A DNA stretch of 64,000 nt from Amyelois transitella (lineage: Eukaryota; Arthropoda; Insecta; Lepidoptera; Pyralidae), in NCBI RefSeq assembly GCF_032362555.1, contig NC_083512.1:4576001-4640000 (forward strand), given 5' to 3'. A program made the position numbers and the translations under genes. This document shows positions 24,021-36,603 of the stretch, one piece after another (position 1 is the stretch's first letter; each line of letters begins with the position of its first letter). The notes under the pieces were generated by a model. It searched no databases, was not told the DNA's origin, and was given only the letters and a program-made list of their open reading frames with translations.

Positions 24021-25829
24021 ATCTATAGAATTTAAATATTAATGTAGGTACCTATTTTTTCCGAAGAGATTTTGTGTAAGTATTATTAACTGAAATATAA
24101 TTGAGTCTATGCATGTAGTTTCAAATAAAACTAGAGAAACCTACTTCCTACCTAGAGGTACCTATACTCTTGACACTTTCTTCGAGACAGTTAGTGCTTC
24201 CAATAAAAATCATCTATTATTTTTTCTTAATTTTGAATACCAGTGGCCAGTTAGATTATCGAAAATCTTTTTTTTTTTTGTTATTTATATCACAAGATTT
24301 CACGGATTTATTTAATAAAATTTTATAAGAACATATAGAAGAAGAAAATAGTAGGAACTTTTGGTGCAATAAATCGAAAGGTTACAGATGGAGGGACGAC
24401 AGGTTTCCTTGCGATTTTTACCTGAATATAAGAGCATTAAATAATATATAGAGCCAATGTACATAACATAGAAAAGAGTCATTGGTATTACATGGCCGCG
24501 GCAGAATTTGTACCAGTCGCACGTTTTTTCTTCGGAAACCAAAACCATTTGACCACCGACTAGCGGCTATAAGCTAAATAAAGGACCGCTTAACAGCATT
24601 GTAAACGGATACTGCCTACTTTCGACTAGTCTCGATTCGACCCAGTACATCCCTTGATGGCTAGACAACAGAGAAAGCATTCTCTCTAATAAATGAGGGT
24701 ATTATAGCGCCAATCTAAATAAATAAGGTGTGTAACAAAACAGACACTGTTGCTCCATTTTCCCAACCACTAGGCAATGCTACGTTTTAGAGTTATTATT
24801 GTTGACTAGTCAAACGATAATCTCTATCCCTCTTAAGGTGTTTTATTTATTTGTTTTTATATTTATGAGCATCAAGCAAAAAAATACAAGTAGAACTTAG
24901 ACTAAGGAGAAATTTAGTACATGGGCACTACTTATTTCTAAAAAAGTTTTCAGCATTTTTCACATTTAAGCATTTGATATAGGGGAAGTATTTGAAAATG
25001 TTTGTAGGTGGACTTCTGAGATTCAGAAAATCAAATTTACATTCAGATTCACATTAAGAATATTAAGCAAAAATTTGTAACATAAACTTAATATTTATAA
25101 AAAACTATTTACCGATTCAATTTCAAAAGTAATCATCAAAGCAAAGATTAACCAAGGAAATTGAACAAAAATTGCCAACTATGATGGCGGCTGCTATCAA
25201 GTGCTCTATAAAAACCCGCATGTCCATCCTGCATATGATTACCACGTTTAATCTAAGATTAGTCGGCCATTACAAATAATTTGCTTAGGATATTTTTAAT
25301 GCGATTAATAGATTGATCAACTGCTCGATCTCTTGGCTGACAGACGTGATCGGATAATGCAATTTCTCAGAATATGTTATTAGTTTTGCAAGTGTGATTT
25401 TTTTAACGCCCGCAGTTAATGATAAATGTCATCGTTCAGTCATCAATGACAAAATAAAGGTTTATTTATCCTTAAAATTGCAGTCCAAATAAATTATTAT
25501 TTACCCCCAAATTAATTTCCAATTAGAGCTTTGGCGGAAAACATTTTCAGATCATTTTACGCGGAAATCCAAAAGTCGGGTTATTTGTGGTAATATTTTT
25601 GTCAACTTGTATATTTCATCGACTAAGTAAGACTAAGTACGTATTGATTGAAGTGTTCATGGACAAACTTAAGTGTTGGAGAGTGTTACTACAACGGCTG
25701 TTGAGACTTTTGATGTTGTCCCATAAAGTCCCGAAACAGGGCGAAAATTTACTCGACCACTATATAGTGTCATTTTTTATGACAAAAAGTGACTAAAACT
25801 TTGCTTTGCTAATTTGGTACATATTGTAT
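24021..25829. other. Intergenic, no feature recognised
   Basis: AT-rich sequence with only short open frames. The one at 25587-25796 directly precedes a LINE 3'-UTR-like repeat and could be LINE remnant, but shows no motif. Confidence 0.45.
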
Positions 25830-26095
25830 ATACTTTATGTAAGTTTATTATTTTGTATTTATATATGTATTTTATTATATTTTATTTATGCATTTGTTTA
25901 TGTATGTCTATTATAAGTTGTGTGAGTGGAGTACACGCCTGTCACCCTTTCCATCATGTCTCCTATCTCGGGTCTGCTGGAAGAGATTTCTTTTGAATAA
26001 GCAGAACCTTTGTAATTTTGTTTCTTGTGTTTATCAGTCTCGATGTTTTCTGTGTACATAAATTAGTAAATAAATAAAACTCGCCACTGGCTGAA
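25830..26095 (+). repeat. LINE 3'-UTR-like repeat, copy A
   Basis: Contains AGTACACGCCTGTCACCCTT, CTCGGGTCTGCTGGAAGAGA and TTTCTTTTGAATAAGCAGA and ends near AGTAAATAAATAAAA. The same blocks occur in reverse complement at 40505-40760, so this is an interspersed element, probably the 3' UTR of a non-LTR retrotransposon different from the TATG-tailed LINE. Confidence 0.65.
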
Positions 26096-26749
26096 ATAAG
26101 CCCAGGTATAAAGAAGCAAGAAAAGAATAAAAAACCTTTCATACCTACATATAAGTATTTATATAGATACGTATGGGAGTTTTTAAACCTTCTTAGATTG
26201 CATACAAATCTTTCAATATATAGCCTAGCGGTTCATTTTCATTTATTTACTTAGAACTTTCTTCTATCATTAATGAACCTTATTAAAGGTGTTTGTGAAG
26301 GTAACTCAAAACTTAACTTTTTAAATAATATATTTTCCTTAATATCCAGTCATACTTCGTGCCGAACTTATTTAATCAACTTGCTTAGTGTAAGCCATTG
26401 ATATGAACAGTACTTTAGTCATGTTATGACAGTGACCGTCAAGGATTAATTTGAGAAAGTGTATATGATTTCTTCTACGAATAACTAACTAGTCACCACA
26501 TACTAAACTGCCAATGAACTATTGACTCGTTGATTGATGGATAATTACAATCACTTTCACACTTCATGGCAAATTAGTTTTTTCTGCAGATTATATTCTT
26601 TTTATGTGGGAATCAAGTTATCCCTATAGTAAATTCATATTGAAAATAAAAATGAGCGAATGAATATTTGTTAAGTGCTTTGATACTCGTACAAACTTGA
26701 TTATGAAACCTAAGTAAAAAAAAAACAAAAACTGCTCGTTTATTCACAT

Positions 26750-26810
26750 TCATACATATAACCACATCTTTACCCCTTACAAGGTAGATACCTAACTGAC
26801 CTCAAAAAGT
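26750..26810 (-). repeat. SINE-like tail fragment, antisense
   Basis: Short decayed tail: CATACATATAACCACATCTT then TACCCCTTACAAGGTAGAT. Only about 60 bases remain. Confidence 0.6.
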
Positions 26811-27329
26811 AAGAGAAAAAAAGATATATTCCTTATCAACATCGCTGAATATACCTAGAAGTAGGCAAGCACTAATAAAGTGAGGACTAGCATACAGTGC
26901 CGACAGTTAATAAAAAAAAAGTTTGGGCAACAAAGAAGAAAATCTAAATTGTTTATAATGTTAAAGTAAACAAGAATTTTATAATACCTATCGGAGTAAC
27001 CAAAAACCATGGAATCTATAAGATTGTACTTATAAGCATCCAGCATTAATATACTTATAAAACAAGTTATGTAGGTATGAAATTCGCTCTAAAAGAGAAC
27101 TGACAGATTCAAAAATGATTATGAGGTCAGACAAGGCCGCTAATTTTGGTCCTTCCTTATCACGGCTGGCGCCAATTTAATCAGTGTCAAGTGAAGCAAA
27201 AAGTCAAAAGGATTGCAATAAGTGTCACCCGATAACAATTACTGGGTCACATTGTTACTCAGAGGATTTTAAATTGATTCATCATCCTGATATTTTGCGT
27301 TCTTTGGTAATAAAAAGTTGAAGGAAAAT

Positions 27330-27531
27330 AGGTAAGCAGATATACAAGGAGAGTGTGGAGGGAAAGGTTTGAGTGGGAAGGCCTAGACGAACGTCTCTTG
27401 CTCCGAGCTTGCATGAAGAGAGTTATGAAGGTGGATGAAGCGAAGGAAGTATGCAGAGATCGTGGCAAGTGGAAAGATGTAGTCTCTGCCTACCCCTCCG
27501 GCAAAGAGGCGTGATTTTATGTATGTATGTG
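27330..27531 (+). repeat. LINE 3' end, sense, internally deleted
   Basis: Carries AGATATACAAGGAGAGTGTG, GAAGGCCTAGACGAACGT, then jumps to CTTGCATGAAGAGAGTTATG and ends GGCAAAGAGGCGTGATTTTA with TATG repeats. The segment coding LDQIKDVL (about 70 bases) is missing compared with the 13854-14392 copy. Confidence 0.9.
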
Positions 27532-29304
27532 TAGGAAAATAGGTACTTCTTAGAAAGTATTTATCACCAATTTTTTTATCACCTATTCAAAAAGTCAGTG
27601 CAAGATTCCAGGCTGGTCTAGTACTGAAGAAGTATGTTGCTACATTTCATCCAACTTCACTATCTTAATTTCAATTCCATCAGTGACCTTTCAGTCAAGT
27701 GCAAATTAGTCTCTGCCTAGCCTGTCAAAGCCGCAGAGAAATTATATTAGTGTCTATGCTTCTACTGACTTGAAGCCTGAAGCCTGTTCTGCACCAATGT
27801 GTACAAAGAAAATGTCACTTTTGACCCATATCATACTTTAATGCAATATATACAGTTACGAAATATATTTTTACAACTGGCTTGTTATGGCGCAATAAGT
27901 TAAAGCCCATGAAAAATATAATTATGACAATGATTCAAAAATACTGCGTCATCATTTTTGTAACAACAATAAAATAAGACGTTTCAGATCGGTTTTCTCC
28001 ACGGTAAATACCATAGGCAATCAATAACGAAGTTAACTTTTTGACTTAGTAGGTGCGACACGCGACATGGAAAAAATACTGTACTAGTAACATAGTCTTC
28101 ATTTGCTTTTCCACAAATCACATTTTTCCACAGGAACTGCGGCTCCGTAGATGTTTTCGAACATTTCACTATTGTAGCTTGTAGCATAAAGATGATGTTG
28201 TGATAGATGCAACAAACACGGAACAAAAGCCAGAATTATGTTAAAAGAAATAGTGGAGGGTGCAACCGGGAATACGCAAAGATGAGAGCTGATGAAAGGA
28301 ACTGACCAGTCAGTGTCAATAAAACTTCAGACCTACATACCAAAGTGTCACAGCGTCGAAATCCTCTTAACATAATTAACAGCTGTGAACGTAACACCTT
28401 TTGTGATTAATGCAAAAACGAAACGTATTCAATAAAATTTTATTTACAGCTTAATAAATCGAGAGATGCTCAAACCTTGGTAAATGGAACACAGACAGCA
28501 AGCATCGTATTTTGAAATGAAGAATGAGGAACTTCAACAGTATGCCACACCAGTACCAGTTACCTACATCTACAATTTCAAAGAGAAAATGTTCATTTCA
28601 AAGAAAGAAAGAGTGTTTTATACTAATACTCTTCCGTTTAAGAACAGTGTTACCTAAAATTTCAGTGTGACATAATCAAATTAAAAGTTTTACCTACCTA
28701 CTCCTTGAAATATTTTGATCATAGGTATACCTATCTATATACTTTATTCTGTCTTAGGCATTACTCCTCAAAATTTTCACTTCTGTGTTTGCAACGTATT
28801 AAAATATTGCTAAAGTTTAGCATTAATAAATACAGAATAAAATACAGGAACTTAACAACCTGATAAGTGAATAAATGGCTATGTTCGTTATTTATAGTCC
28901 TCGAAGAAAAATATTTCGCTGCGGGTGGCAATTGCGAAAAATACACTAGCTTGTTGTCTGTTAGCTAAATAAATACTTTTGACCCCAAACCGTCAAAGCA
29001 CGAATCACGATACCTGCGCAGGCGCTGAGATAATGTTCGCTCACTGTACGAGCCAATTTACTGGTAAATGATCCACTGAAATATCCCAACCACCTTCTGG
29101 ACCGCACAACGGGTTAACTGTGTGTTAACGTGATATTTTGTAATACAAGCAAGATACATATGGAATACGGATAAAATTCTAAACATTTAAATTATGATTT
29201 CACACAACTAGTATGATCGCCAGTGATTTGCTTTCTGTGGGTGTTGGTCCCAGCTGATCCCAACCCAACACGCAAAAAGGGCATATCGCTATATTCGACA
29301 CTAC
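27532..29304. other. Intergenic, no feature recognised
   Basis: AT-rich sequence. GC-richer patches at 28040-28180 and 28990-29110 carry no exon or repeat I can name. Confidence 0.45.
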
Positions 29305-29424
29305 ATAATTTAAAACGTCTTTATCCCATACGGGGTAGACAGAGTCAACAGTCTCGTCAAGACTGAAAGGCCACGTTCAGCTGGATGGCTTAATGATGGA
29401 CTTAAGATTCGGATAGACAGGTAC
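29305..29424 (-). repeat. SINE-like fragment, antisense
   Basis: AACGTCTTTATCCCATACGG through GGCCACGTTCAGCTGGATGG to GATAGACAGGTA, then breaks off. 3' half only. Confidence 0.85.
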
Positions 29425-29769
29425 TTTAAATTAATTGCATAAAAATACATAATTAGTAAGTTTAAAATTTTATTTAGGTTAAAGTACCGAGGTGAGGATA
29501 ATAGATTCAGTAAAGGTGCTTTTACATGTCAGCTTTTGGAATTTGACCGTCGCAATTTGTTATGGATAAACAATGAATCGTGAGGCAGCCAACCCCCGAT
29601 AGCGGGACTCACGAAGAACCTAATACTAAGAAAAAAGTAAAGTCGCTAGATACTGCTCCTAAGTGACAAATTTGACTTCAGTGTCATACGTTTGCATCGC
29701 GTCCGCTATAATGCTGTCGTGGTACTTATCGGGACCGTAGACATAGACACTGGACAGACGAGCTTGCAC

Positions 29770-29865
29770 TCATGAATGTGAATGAAGAGAAAGGTATTTG
29801 TAGGTATTGTTGCAAGTGAAAAAGTTTAGTCTTAGTCTACCCATCCGGGAATTTATATATTTATG
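29770..29865 (+). repeat. Decayed LINE 3' tail, sense
   Basis: ATGAATGTGAATGAAGAGAA, a degraded GCAAGTGAAAAAG, TAGTCTACCCATCCGGGAAT and a TATTTATG end correspond in order to the last 90 bases of the TATG-tailed LINE. Confidence 0.6.
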
Positions 29866-30391
29866 AATCGGGACAGTACCGAGAACGTACTTAAGAATAA
29901 GTAATTAATTTCTCATTTCCATCTGTGCAAAGTCCAAGATTACAACTTACGGGGTACTTGGCAGTTTAATTCGAGTGTGTAAATTTTTATAATTTTTTAC
30001 CATGACCATTACTCTGACGCGCAGTCTTAACTTTTTTGGCGAACGAAGAGCATCCAATTTACGACCTAACTGTTATGTTTATACAACAATATTCGTATTG
30101 CCTAGCGGAACAAAAGCATCAAATATCGTTTCATAAATATAACCTTTGAAGGTACCGTAAGCAACCCGAAGGAACGATTCGGGATTGAACCCTGTCGATT
30201 CGACCTCAAGTTTCGTAGAAGATCTTAGTAGAAGTCGCGTTATGTAATAACAATATGAAGGTTAGTTTACTAATAATATTTACAGTCAGTTTTATAACGT
30301 TAACACTGGTTCTATGATGCTATTCCCTGTTGAAATCTTCGGATTATGGCAGTCTTATTTCAAAGTATCATTTACCTTATAAATACTACAC

Positions 30392-30575
30392 CGAAGGAGA
30401 ATCTTGGAAGAAGACTTAAAAGAACCTTGATCAAATAGAGGACGTTCTGACGAAAGTTCGCATGAAAAGATTATAGGTAAACCTTAGGGATGAAGAACAA
30501 AAATACTGCAGGGATCATAGCGGGTAGAAAAAAGTAGATAAGTCTACCACCGCAGGAAAGGCGTATGATTATCTA
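30392..30575 (+). repeat. Old LINE 3' end, sense
   Basis: CTTGATCAAATAGAGGACGT, GCATGAAAAGATTATA, ACTGCAGGGATCATAGCGGG and GCAGGAAAGGCGTATGATTA follow the order of the LINE coding end and tail with many substitutions. No open frame remains. Confidence 0.7.
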
Positions 30576-32530
30576 ACAATGAACCTTCAAATAATTTAAA
30601 CTTCAAGCTAGGTATTCTGTTACAATCTTCAACGATTTGTTTATCTCAAATACAGACATTTGAGGCTACGCTAGTTCATAAGTCTACGGACCGGCCGCCG
30701 TGACAGAACAATGGCGGCGCTGTGTCGTAAATCATAGCAGGTGGGTCGCATGCGCAGATCCTCTGCACTTTACACGTGATTTTGCTTAGAATAAAGGCCG
30801 TTTTGTGATATAAATAGACGATGTCTTCTTCCTGCTATACAAGCTTGCTTATATAGTGAATGTTTTGATTTTTTTCTTATCAAGATGGCATTTTGATCTT
30901 GGACGACAATGCTAACGACATTCATTCGTGCTGCTCGCGTATACCTAATATAGATAACTAGAATAGACACATGAAGGCTTCCAAAAAGTGGAATCTTTGG
31001 CTGAATTTGAGAAGACCATATTATTACGAGGATTATGGTCAGACGTTTAAACGGGGCCTATAGAATTTGCGACTACAAAAATGTTAATAGTTTATTTTTA
31101 TCGCAGAATCTGCGTAAAAATTGTATTGACACACGGAGAAATGAATATTATTTTTAATTGCCTTCCGGTAGAAAGTGGGTGAACTGAAACACGGAACGGG
31201 CTGGGCGAATCGATTCCAAATAATGACAAAGTGGCGAGCGACGGCTGTCCGGCCATTTTGATATGGACCGATAACCGATTTAAATCGATGCCCGAACGTG
31301 CATGCCATCACTCATTTTTAATCTCGTAAATATACGCGGCGAAAACAAAGCAATTTTTCTTTCTCGAGAGAAATCAGCGGGTATGTGATGTCAGTTACCA
31401 AAAAGAAATTTCGTCTTAAGTACCTATATTCACCTATCGGATGTACCTAAATGAAACTTAGGAACTGTTTTATTCCTGACTCTTTATAGTATGGATGGAA
31501 AGATGGTATGTCAGCTAAGCAAAATGCTTGCTAACTATGGAGTAAGCATTTTCTGGTTGTCCATGTGTGACCCAAGTTGGGCTCCCCATGAAATTAATAA
31601 TAAACTAACTAAACTTGTGGTTTATCACAAGGCGAAAATAGCCTCTTAACTACAGATACAGTAGAAAATACAGGTATGATAAGACATACCTACATGTATT
31701 TTTGCCTTTCAAGAGGCCTCTATAATCATAGTTCAACTTTAATAGGCGTTCTTCAAAATTATAATTAAACCGAGTCCCACTCCCTGCAACATTACGAGGA
31801 ACGAAACACGACTTACGTTACGAGATCTAACTGAATCCCAAGTTATTTTCATTGCCTGTACTTATCTAACAGCACCTGAGATCTTGTGTGGCATTACAGA
31901 GGCACAAAATAACCCATAATCAATAACTAATAAGCACTTAATCTTCCGTATTGTCTGTGGGCGTTGTTTGACGTGTTCCCATTTGTTGTACTTAACCCTT
32001 AATGCGCTTAGAGCTGTACACATCTTACGTCAGATCATTGTACGCCGGTCCTTTTCCGGGTGCACTGATAAAGGACCATCAATTATATTTAAATTAACCC
32101 TTTGTAAAGCGGTGGGCAGGTTAAGTAATTTTGTTGCTATCACCTAAAAAAAAGTTTTTATGTAATTTTTTTTTTCAATTTTAATTCGTAAGCAAATATA
32201 GTTTATCTGTTATTTGAAGGTTTAAAGGGATGGTAAAACAATTAAGATAAACTTGCTTGTGCTTAGCACAATGTGTATTTAAGATGAAATTATTTTTTAG
32301 CTGGAAATATCATTGGAAACAAATATCCATGCAAATACATTACACACATGCTTTATTAGTATTATATTACAAACTTTGACAACAACATACATACTCGTAA
32401 TTCAGATAAAGTAATTCAGTGTAATCACAGAAATGTTTATATGGTATGAGATAACAAACAAATAAAAATTTAAGTAATGTTGAAAACAATTGTATTACTT
32501 TTATCACAGTCTTACATAATATTCACTTGG
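30576..32530. other. Intergenic, two CpG-richer patches, otherwise nothing
   Basis: At 30685-30765 a GC-rich patch holds ACAATGGCGGCGCTG, which resembles a Pho/YY1-type promoter motif, and at 31190-31335 a second patch includes a palindrome CGATTTAAATCG. Neither leads to a recognisable exon. A TTTATT at 32352-32357 (AATAAA on the minus strand) could be the ADAT1 poly(A) signal. Confidence 0.35.
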
Positions 32531-34427
32531 TCATGTAACATTCACTTTGAAATTCCAGATATTGGGCTTGACGGTCCATGATTTAAAAAAATTATTCTTC
32601 AAATATTGCCAATTTTCTTCGTAAGTTGTGGCTTTTGCTTTCATTGTATTATATTGAACATCAAGAATATTACTGCCAAAAATTTGTTGCATTCCTTCGT
32701 CTTTATGTAATATGCTTTGGAACTTTTTGTAAAGATTGTATTTGCTTATGCATAGTGAACTACTTGAAGATTTCACTTTTTTCTTAGTGACACCTTGTTT
32801 TCTTCCTTGGATTGCAACTTCTGATAAACTGAAAATAAAAAAGATTAGAATAAAGATTTTCTTTATTTGTTGGGCATTATGAGACTGATGAAAAATAACA
32901 AGATAAAGAAAAACTCGTTATAAGTAAATTATTGATTTTTCTTCCTCCTTTAGTCACAATTGCATCTTTACCTCTCTGGAGAGGAGCCCGGGGTATTCCT
33001 TTGACCATGGATTCTAGATTGGCTGAGTCAGGCTTATACACAAAGCAACTCCCATCTGACCTCCGCAGCCTTTGCAGGTAAACCTAACCCATATTGCATC
33101 CATGGTTACACATCAAGATGCCAGAATGTGTAGGTTTCCTGATGATGCTTTCCCTCACCATAAGAGCATCAGTCATTATTCAAACAAATGTACATAACTT
33201 CAAAACTAGTCATTGGTACATAGGATTTGAACCGGTGACTTTATGCACAACCGCATTTTAACCAGGCACCTTACCAATTCAACCACCAAATCTTATTAGT
33301 ATATTATTGATTCTGTAATTGTGATTTTAACATAGTCTTCAGCTGGCAGTTGGTTTTATGCTTTTGCATAGCATTTTCATGGATAGCTTAACAATAAACC
33401 ATTATAGTTGTGGAACATCCATCCTTAACTGAAGTTAAATGCCAAAACAATTATATTGGGTTTGGAAATTATTTGCCTATTTTTTCGATAGAACTTACCC
33501 ATTATTAGCTTTTGTCCAAATAATACTGCCAGCAGCTGGCCTGACTTTCGTCTCTGATTTTACATGAGGAAAAACTACAGAAGTCTGAAAAAAATCTGGC
33601 AAAAATTTTGGCATTATGATCTGGTCAGGATCTCTTTTTAGTAGCGCTCTAATCAATGATTCTTCTGAATATGGAACTCCACTACCAAATATAAACTTGG
33701 ACATAAAAATTGGTTCAACCAGAAGCATATCTAATAACCTTCCCTGGATGCCCAAATGAATCCATTTGGCTATTTTATCACTACAGGAAACTGATAATGT
33801 TCTATCCCCTCTACCAGGTTTTGTGCGCACTTGCCCAATCAAATGATACTCAACTCCAGATTTCCTACAATCTTGGTCATTTTGTGGAAGACATTTTGCA
33901 CCAGTTCTATGTATATCTAAAAATCTAGACCTTTTTGAATCTGTTTGACAAATATTGTCTTCAGCTTTACGTTTATTTTTTTCTAAAATATCGCCGTAAT
34001 TCTCGTCTGCATTTTTAGGAAAAATTGACGCATCTCCGCAAGGCAACTGTGAGGAATAAAATGCAAATTTTATATTATCTTTTAATTTAAATCTGCTGCA
34101 TTCTTTAGCAAATATTGAATCAACATTATCTATTGATTTTTCAATATTATCATAAAGATAGAGCAAAAATGCTCGTCTGGCGATGACTTCTGCGTGACTA
34201 TCATTGAGTAAGTCACCTGTAGGCGACATTTTTGAAGCTCCAATACATTTAGACCCTGTTCCTAAGGACACCACTTCGATATCATTACTAATACTGTCGT
34301 ACTGAAGAACACAAGATAAGACAGTCCACTCTGTTTCTGTAGGCTTCCCAGTTTTTGGAAGCTTTTCGAACAAACTCGAACAACATCGTCCAAATTCATC
34401 GACATTATCAACTTTTAGGTTAGACAT
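32531..34427 (-). CDS. Adat1: tRNA-specific adenosine deaminase 1 (ADAT1)
   Basis: Two exons: 33499-34427 and 32531-32828, donor GTAAGT and acceptor TTTCAG, phase 2, giving 408 residues. ADAT1 converts adenosine 37 (next to the anticodon) of eukaryotic tRNA-Ala to inosine. The deaminase zinc site is complete: HAE (His78, catalytic Glu80), PCGDAS (Cys130) and SCSDK (Cys215), with the family motif RTKPGRGD at 201-208. The second exon supplies the family ending EVAIQGRKQGVTKK and a K-rich helical tail. At 408 residues it is shorter than human ADAT1 (about 500) but shows no break. Start chosen at the first ATG (34427), followed at once by family-like sequence. The 670-bp intron carries a tRNA-derived SINE. 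A TATCGATA site lies about 110 bases upstream. No neighbouring gene is functionally linked. Confidence 0.96.
32940..33292 (-). repeat. tRNA-derived SINE in the ADAT1 intron
   Basis: Read on the minus strand, the head has TGGTAAGGTGCCTGG (A-box region) and GGTTCAAATCC (perfect pol III B box), followed by a unique body with GATGCTCTTATGGTGAGGGA and GTCAGATGGGAGTTGCTTTG, ending near CTCCTCTCCAGAGAGGT. Fragments of the same family are at 21395-21485, 60176-60345 and 61863-61995. It is inserted in the same orientation as ADAT1. Confidence 0.8.
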
Positions 34428-34536
34428 AATTCACAGCGTTTGATTGAAATTATCATTAAAACTACTATATTTAACCATTTCTTAACTTTTAAATTTTCAT
34501 ATATCTTAATTAACAATAATTTAAAATCGGTCTTTT

Positions 34537-34544
34537 TATCGATA
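34537..34544. promoter_or_regulatory. DRE-like site (TATCGATA) upstream of ADAT1
   Basis: The palindrome TATCGATA matches the DREF-binding element common in fly housekeeping promoters, 110 bases upstream of the ADAT1 start codon. Position is suitable; use in Lepidoptera is inferred. Confidence 0.35.
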
Positions 34545-36395
34545 ATTCTTGTTGTTTACTACAATTATTTACCCTGAATGACATTTCACATTGGCAGCAA
34601 CTTTGCCATTCCAAAATTTTTTTAAAATAAATCTGGACACTTGTGTAGTGAATTTATTAGGAGCCAGACTTCTTTATTAGAGCTTTGTTTAGACCTTCAA
34701 GCCCTTAATGCGACAGAATTAAGACTTACTAGTCTTAACTTGATACTTACAAATCTTTAATTTTAGTCAAACAATCGCAAGTTGGGCAACAGTATACCGA
34801 TTTTAACCTAGGACCGTCGTTATAACATAAAAAAAATAATATATGTATTTGATATAATTTTTTGATGTATAAGAATCAGCTTCAGCATAGGATTTATTGT
34901 TTTGACGATTAGATGAATTGTTTAATTTTTTTTCATATTTTATTAATTATGGCGTAATATGGTGACAATTTTATTTTTATTTTTGAATTCTTAAAAAATA
35001 TTATTAAAATCAGTAAGTAAGTACCTATAGGTACTTAATAATTTTTAACCTAGCCTGATAGACTCAAGTTAAATTTTCAATATAACTGGGTACTTAATAT
35101 AATAGGCACCTAATCGGCACTGAGTCTTTATAAAGGCAATCTAATCATTTTGCAATTTCCCATAAATTAGTCTCCTTTCACTCAATTGATTCCATAACAG
35201 AGATATGCGAAAGTTTGTTTATTTATTTGTTACGCAATTATGATTTTGTTTGACTAGTTTACCTACTCGTTTTTGTTTGAAATCAAGTAGGTACTTTATC
35301 AGCATAAAACGGTATAGTCGGTCGGTAACGGTAGTATCTAGACAGTATTTTAGAGTTCCGGAGCCAAAAAATAGAGTTTTTTTTCATGTTCATGTTTGTA
35401 CTCGAATCTTTTACTTATCATGGTCTTTGATTTAATGCTATCGTAATAAGATCAAATTGGATCATATTCTCATTTTAAATGCTAAATACTTTTCTCCTCA
35501 CAATGGAGATGATTATCAGAATCAGTTTGGAGGTGTTTTCAAGAACCCAATATCCCATATCGAAAGGATAACACAATCTGCGTGGTCTACGCTTTGATAT
35601 TCAAATTGTTGAGATCAGACTGTCATCTCTTACTATAATGAGGCGTGGAATGACAAACTACCCTCTTTCATCAACGCCCACTGATGGTCAAACACTGATA
35701 TTAATAGGAATAGATAACACATTTGTCTTATGCATTTTACAAATAACTTCAGTTGGTAATTTTTCTTCATTTTAAACTATTTTTTTTTGTTTTCTTTTGA
35801 ATGCTGTTGGCTTAAGATTTCAATAGTTTACATTATCTGTCCTGGATTTCTTATCCTTCATATTTTTTTTAGTTTAGTATCAAGACGTTAAAATTACCTA
35901 CTTCATATTTTGTAAAAAGTGTATCCTAAAATACTGACTCGCCTACATTCCTAGACACAAGAAGTTGAATCGTCTATAGCTTTAGCTAGTTCATGTGTAC
36001 GTTATAATGGGGAACCATAACACCCGTGTCCGGCAAGTCGTGATGAATGGTTAACTCTAGGGTTATGTACCATACCATGCTTGTTAGATTTGATAACTAT
36101 GATTAGTTGAAACATTATTATAGTTAGTACGTCAGTGGGCAGTAGCTTGTTGGAGGGAATCTGAATGATCTAAGAAGGGAATCCAAAGTTAAAGTAGGAA
36201 CCTATACATTACTTATAACTCAAAAGGTGATTAAACAGTGCCAATAAATATTACTCAGAGAAAAGATAAGAGGCTTTGTGTGAAATTATAATTAGAGAAA
36301 TTATCGATGAGTACTTACCTATAGCCAAACATGGAATAAACTCATGGGTTACAAATAATTATATAATTAAGAATGATCAGACTATCAATACGTAG
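34545..36395. other. Intergenic, no feature recognised
   Basis: AT-rich sequence upstream of ADAT1. No divergent gene was found next to its promoter. Confidence 0.45.
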
Positions 36396-36603
36396 TACCT
36401 ATTATACGTCCGCAAAGATTACAGTATCTCAACAGCGATGATCTCCGATAAAGGTACCGTTAAACTGCGCTTCAACGGTTATGTGATTGATGAAGACCTT
36501 TTAGATGCAAGGGCCCAAAATGGATGGACTTTAATTCAGTATTGGTCATCTCACGTTTTGATGAACAATAAAACTCAACATATAATATTATTGTCTAATT
36601 AAC
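36396..36603 (+). other. Unrecognised open frame or gene fragment
   Basis: One frame is open for 68 codons from after a TAG (36393-36395) to TAA at 36601-36603. From its first ATG it would give 54 residues. It includes KGTVKLRFNGYVIDEDLLDA and NGWTLIQYW, with base composition clearly richer in GC than the desert around it, and follows an acceptor-like GATTACAG at 36424. I do not recognise the family. It could be a last exon of a gene outside view, a decayed retrocopy, or chance. No poly(A) signal was picked out. Confidence 0.3.
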
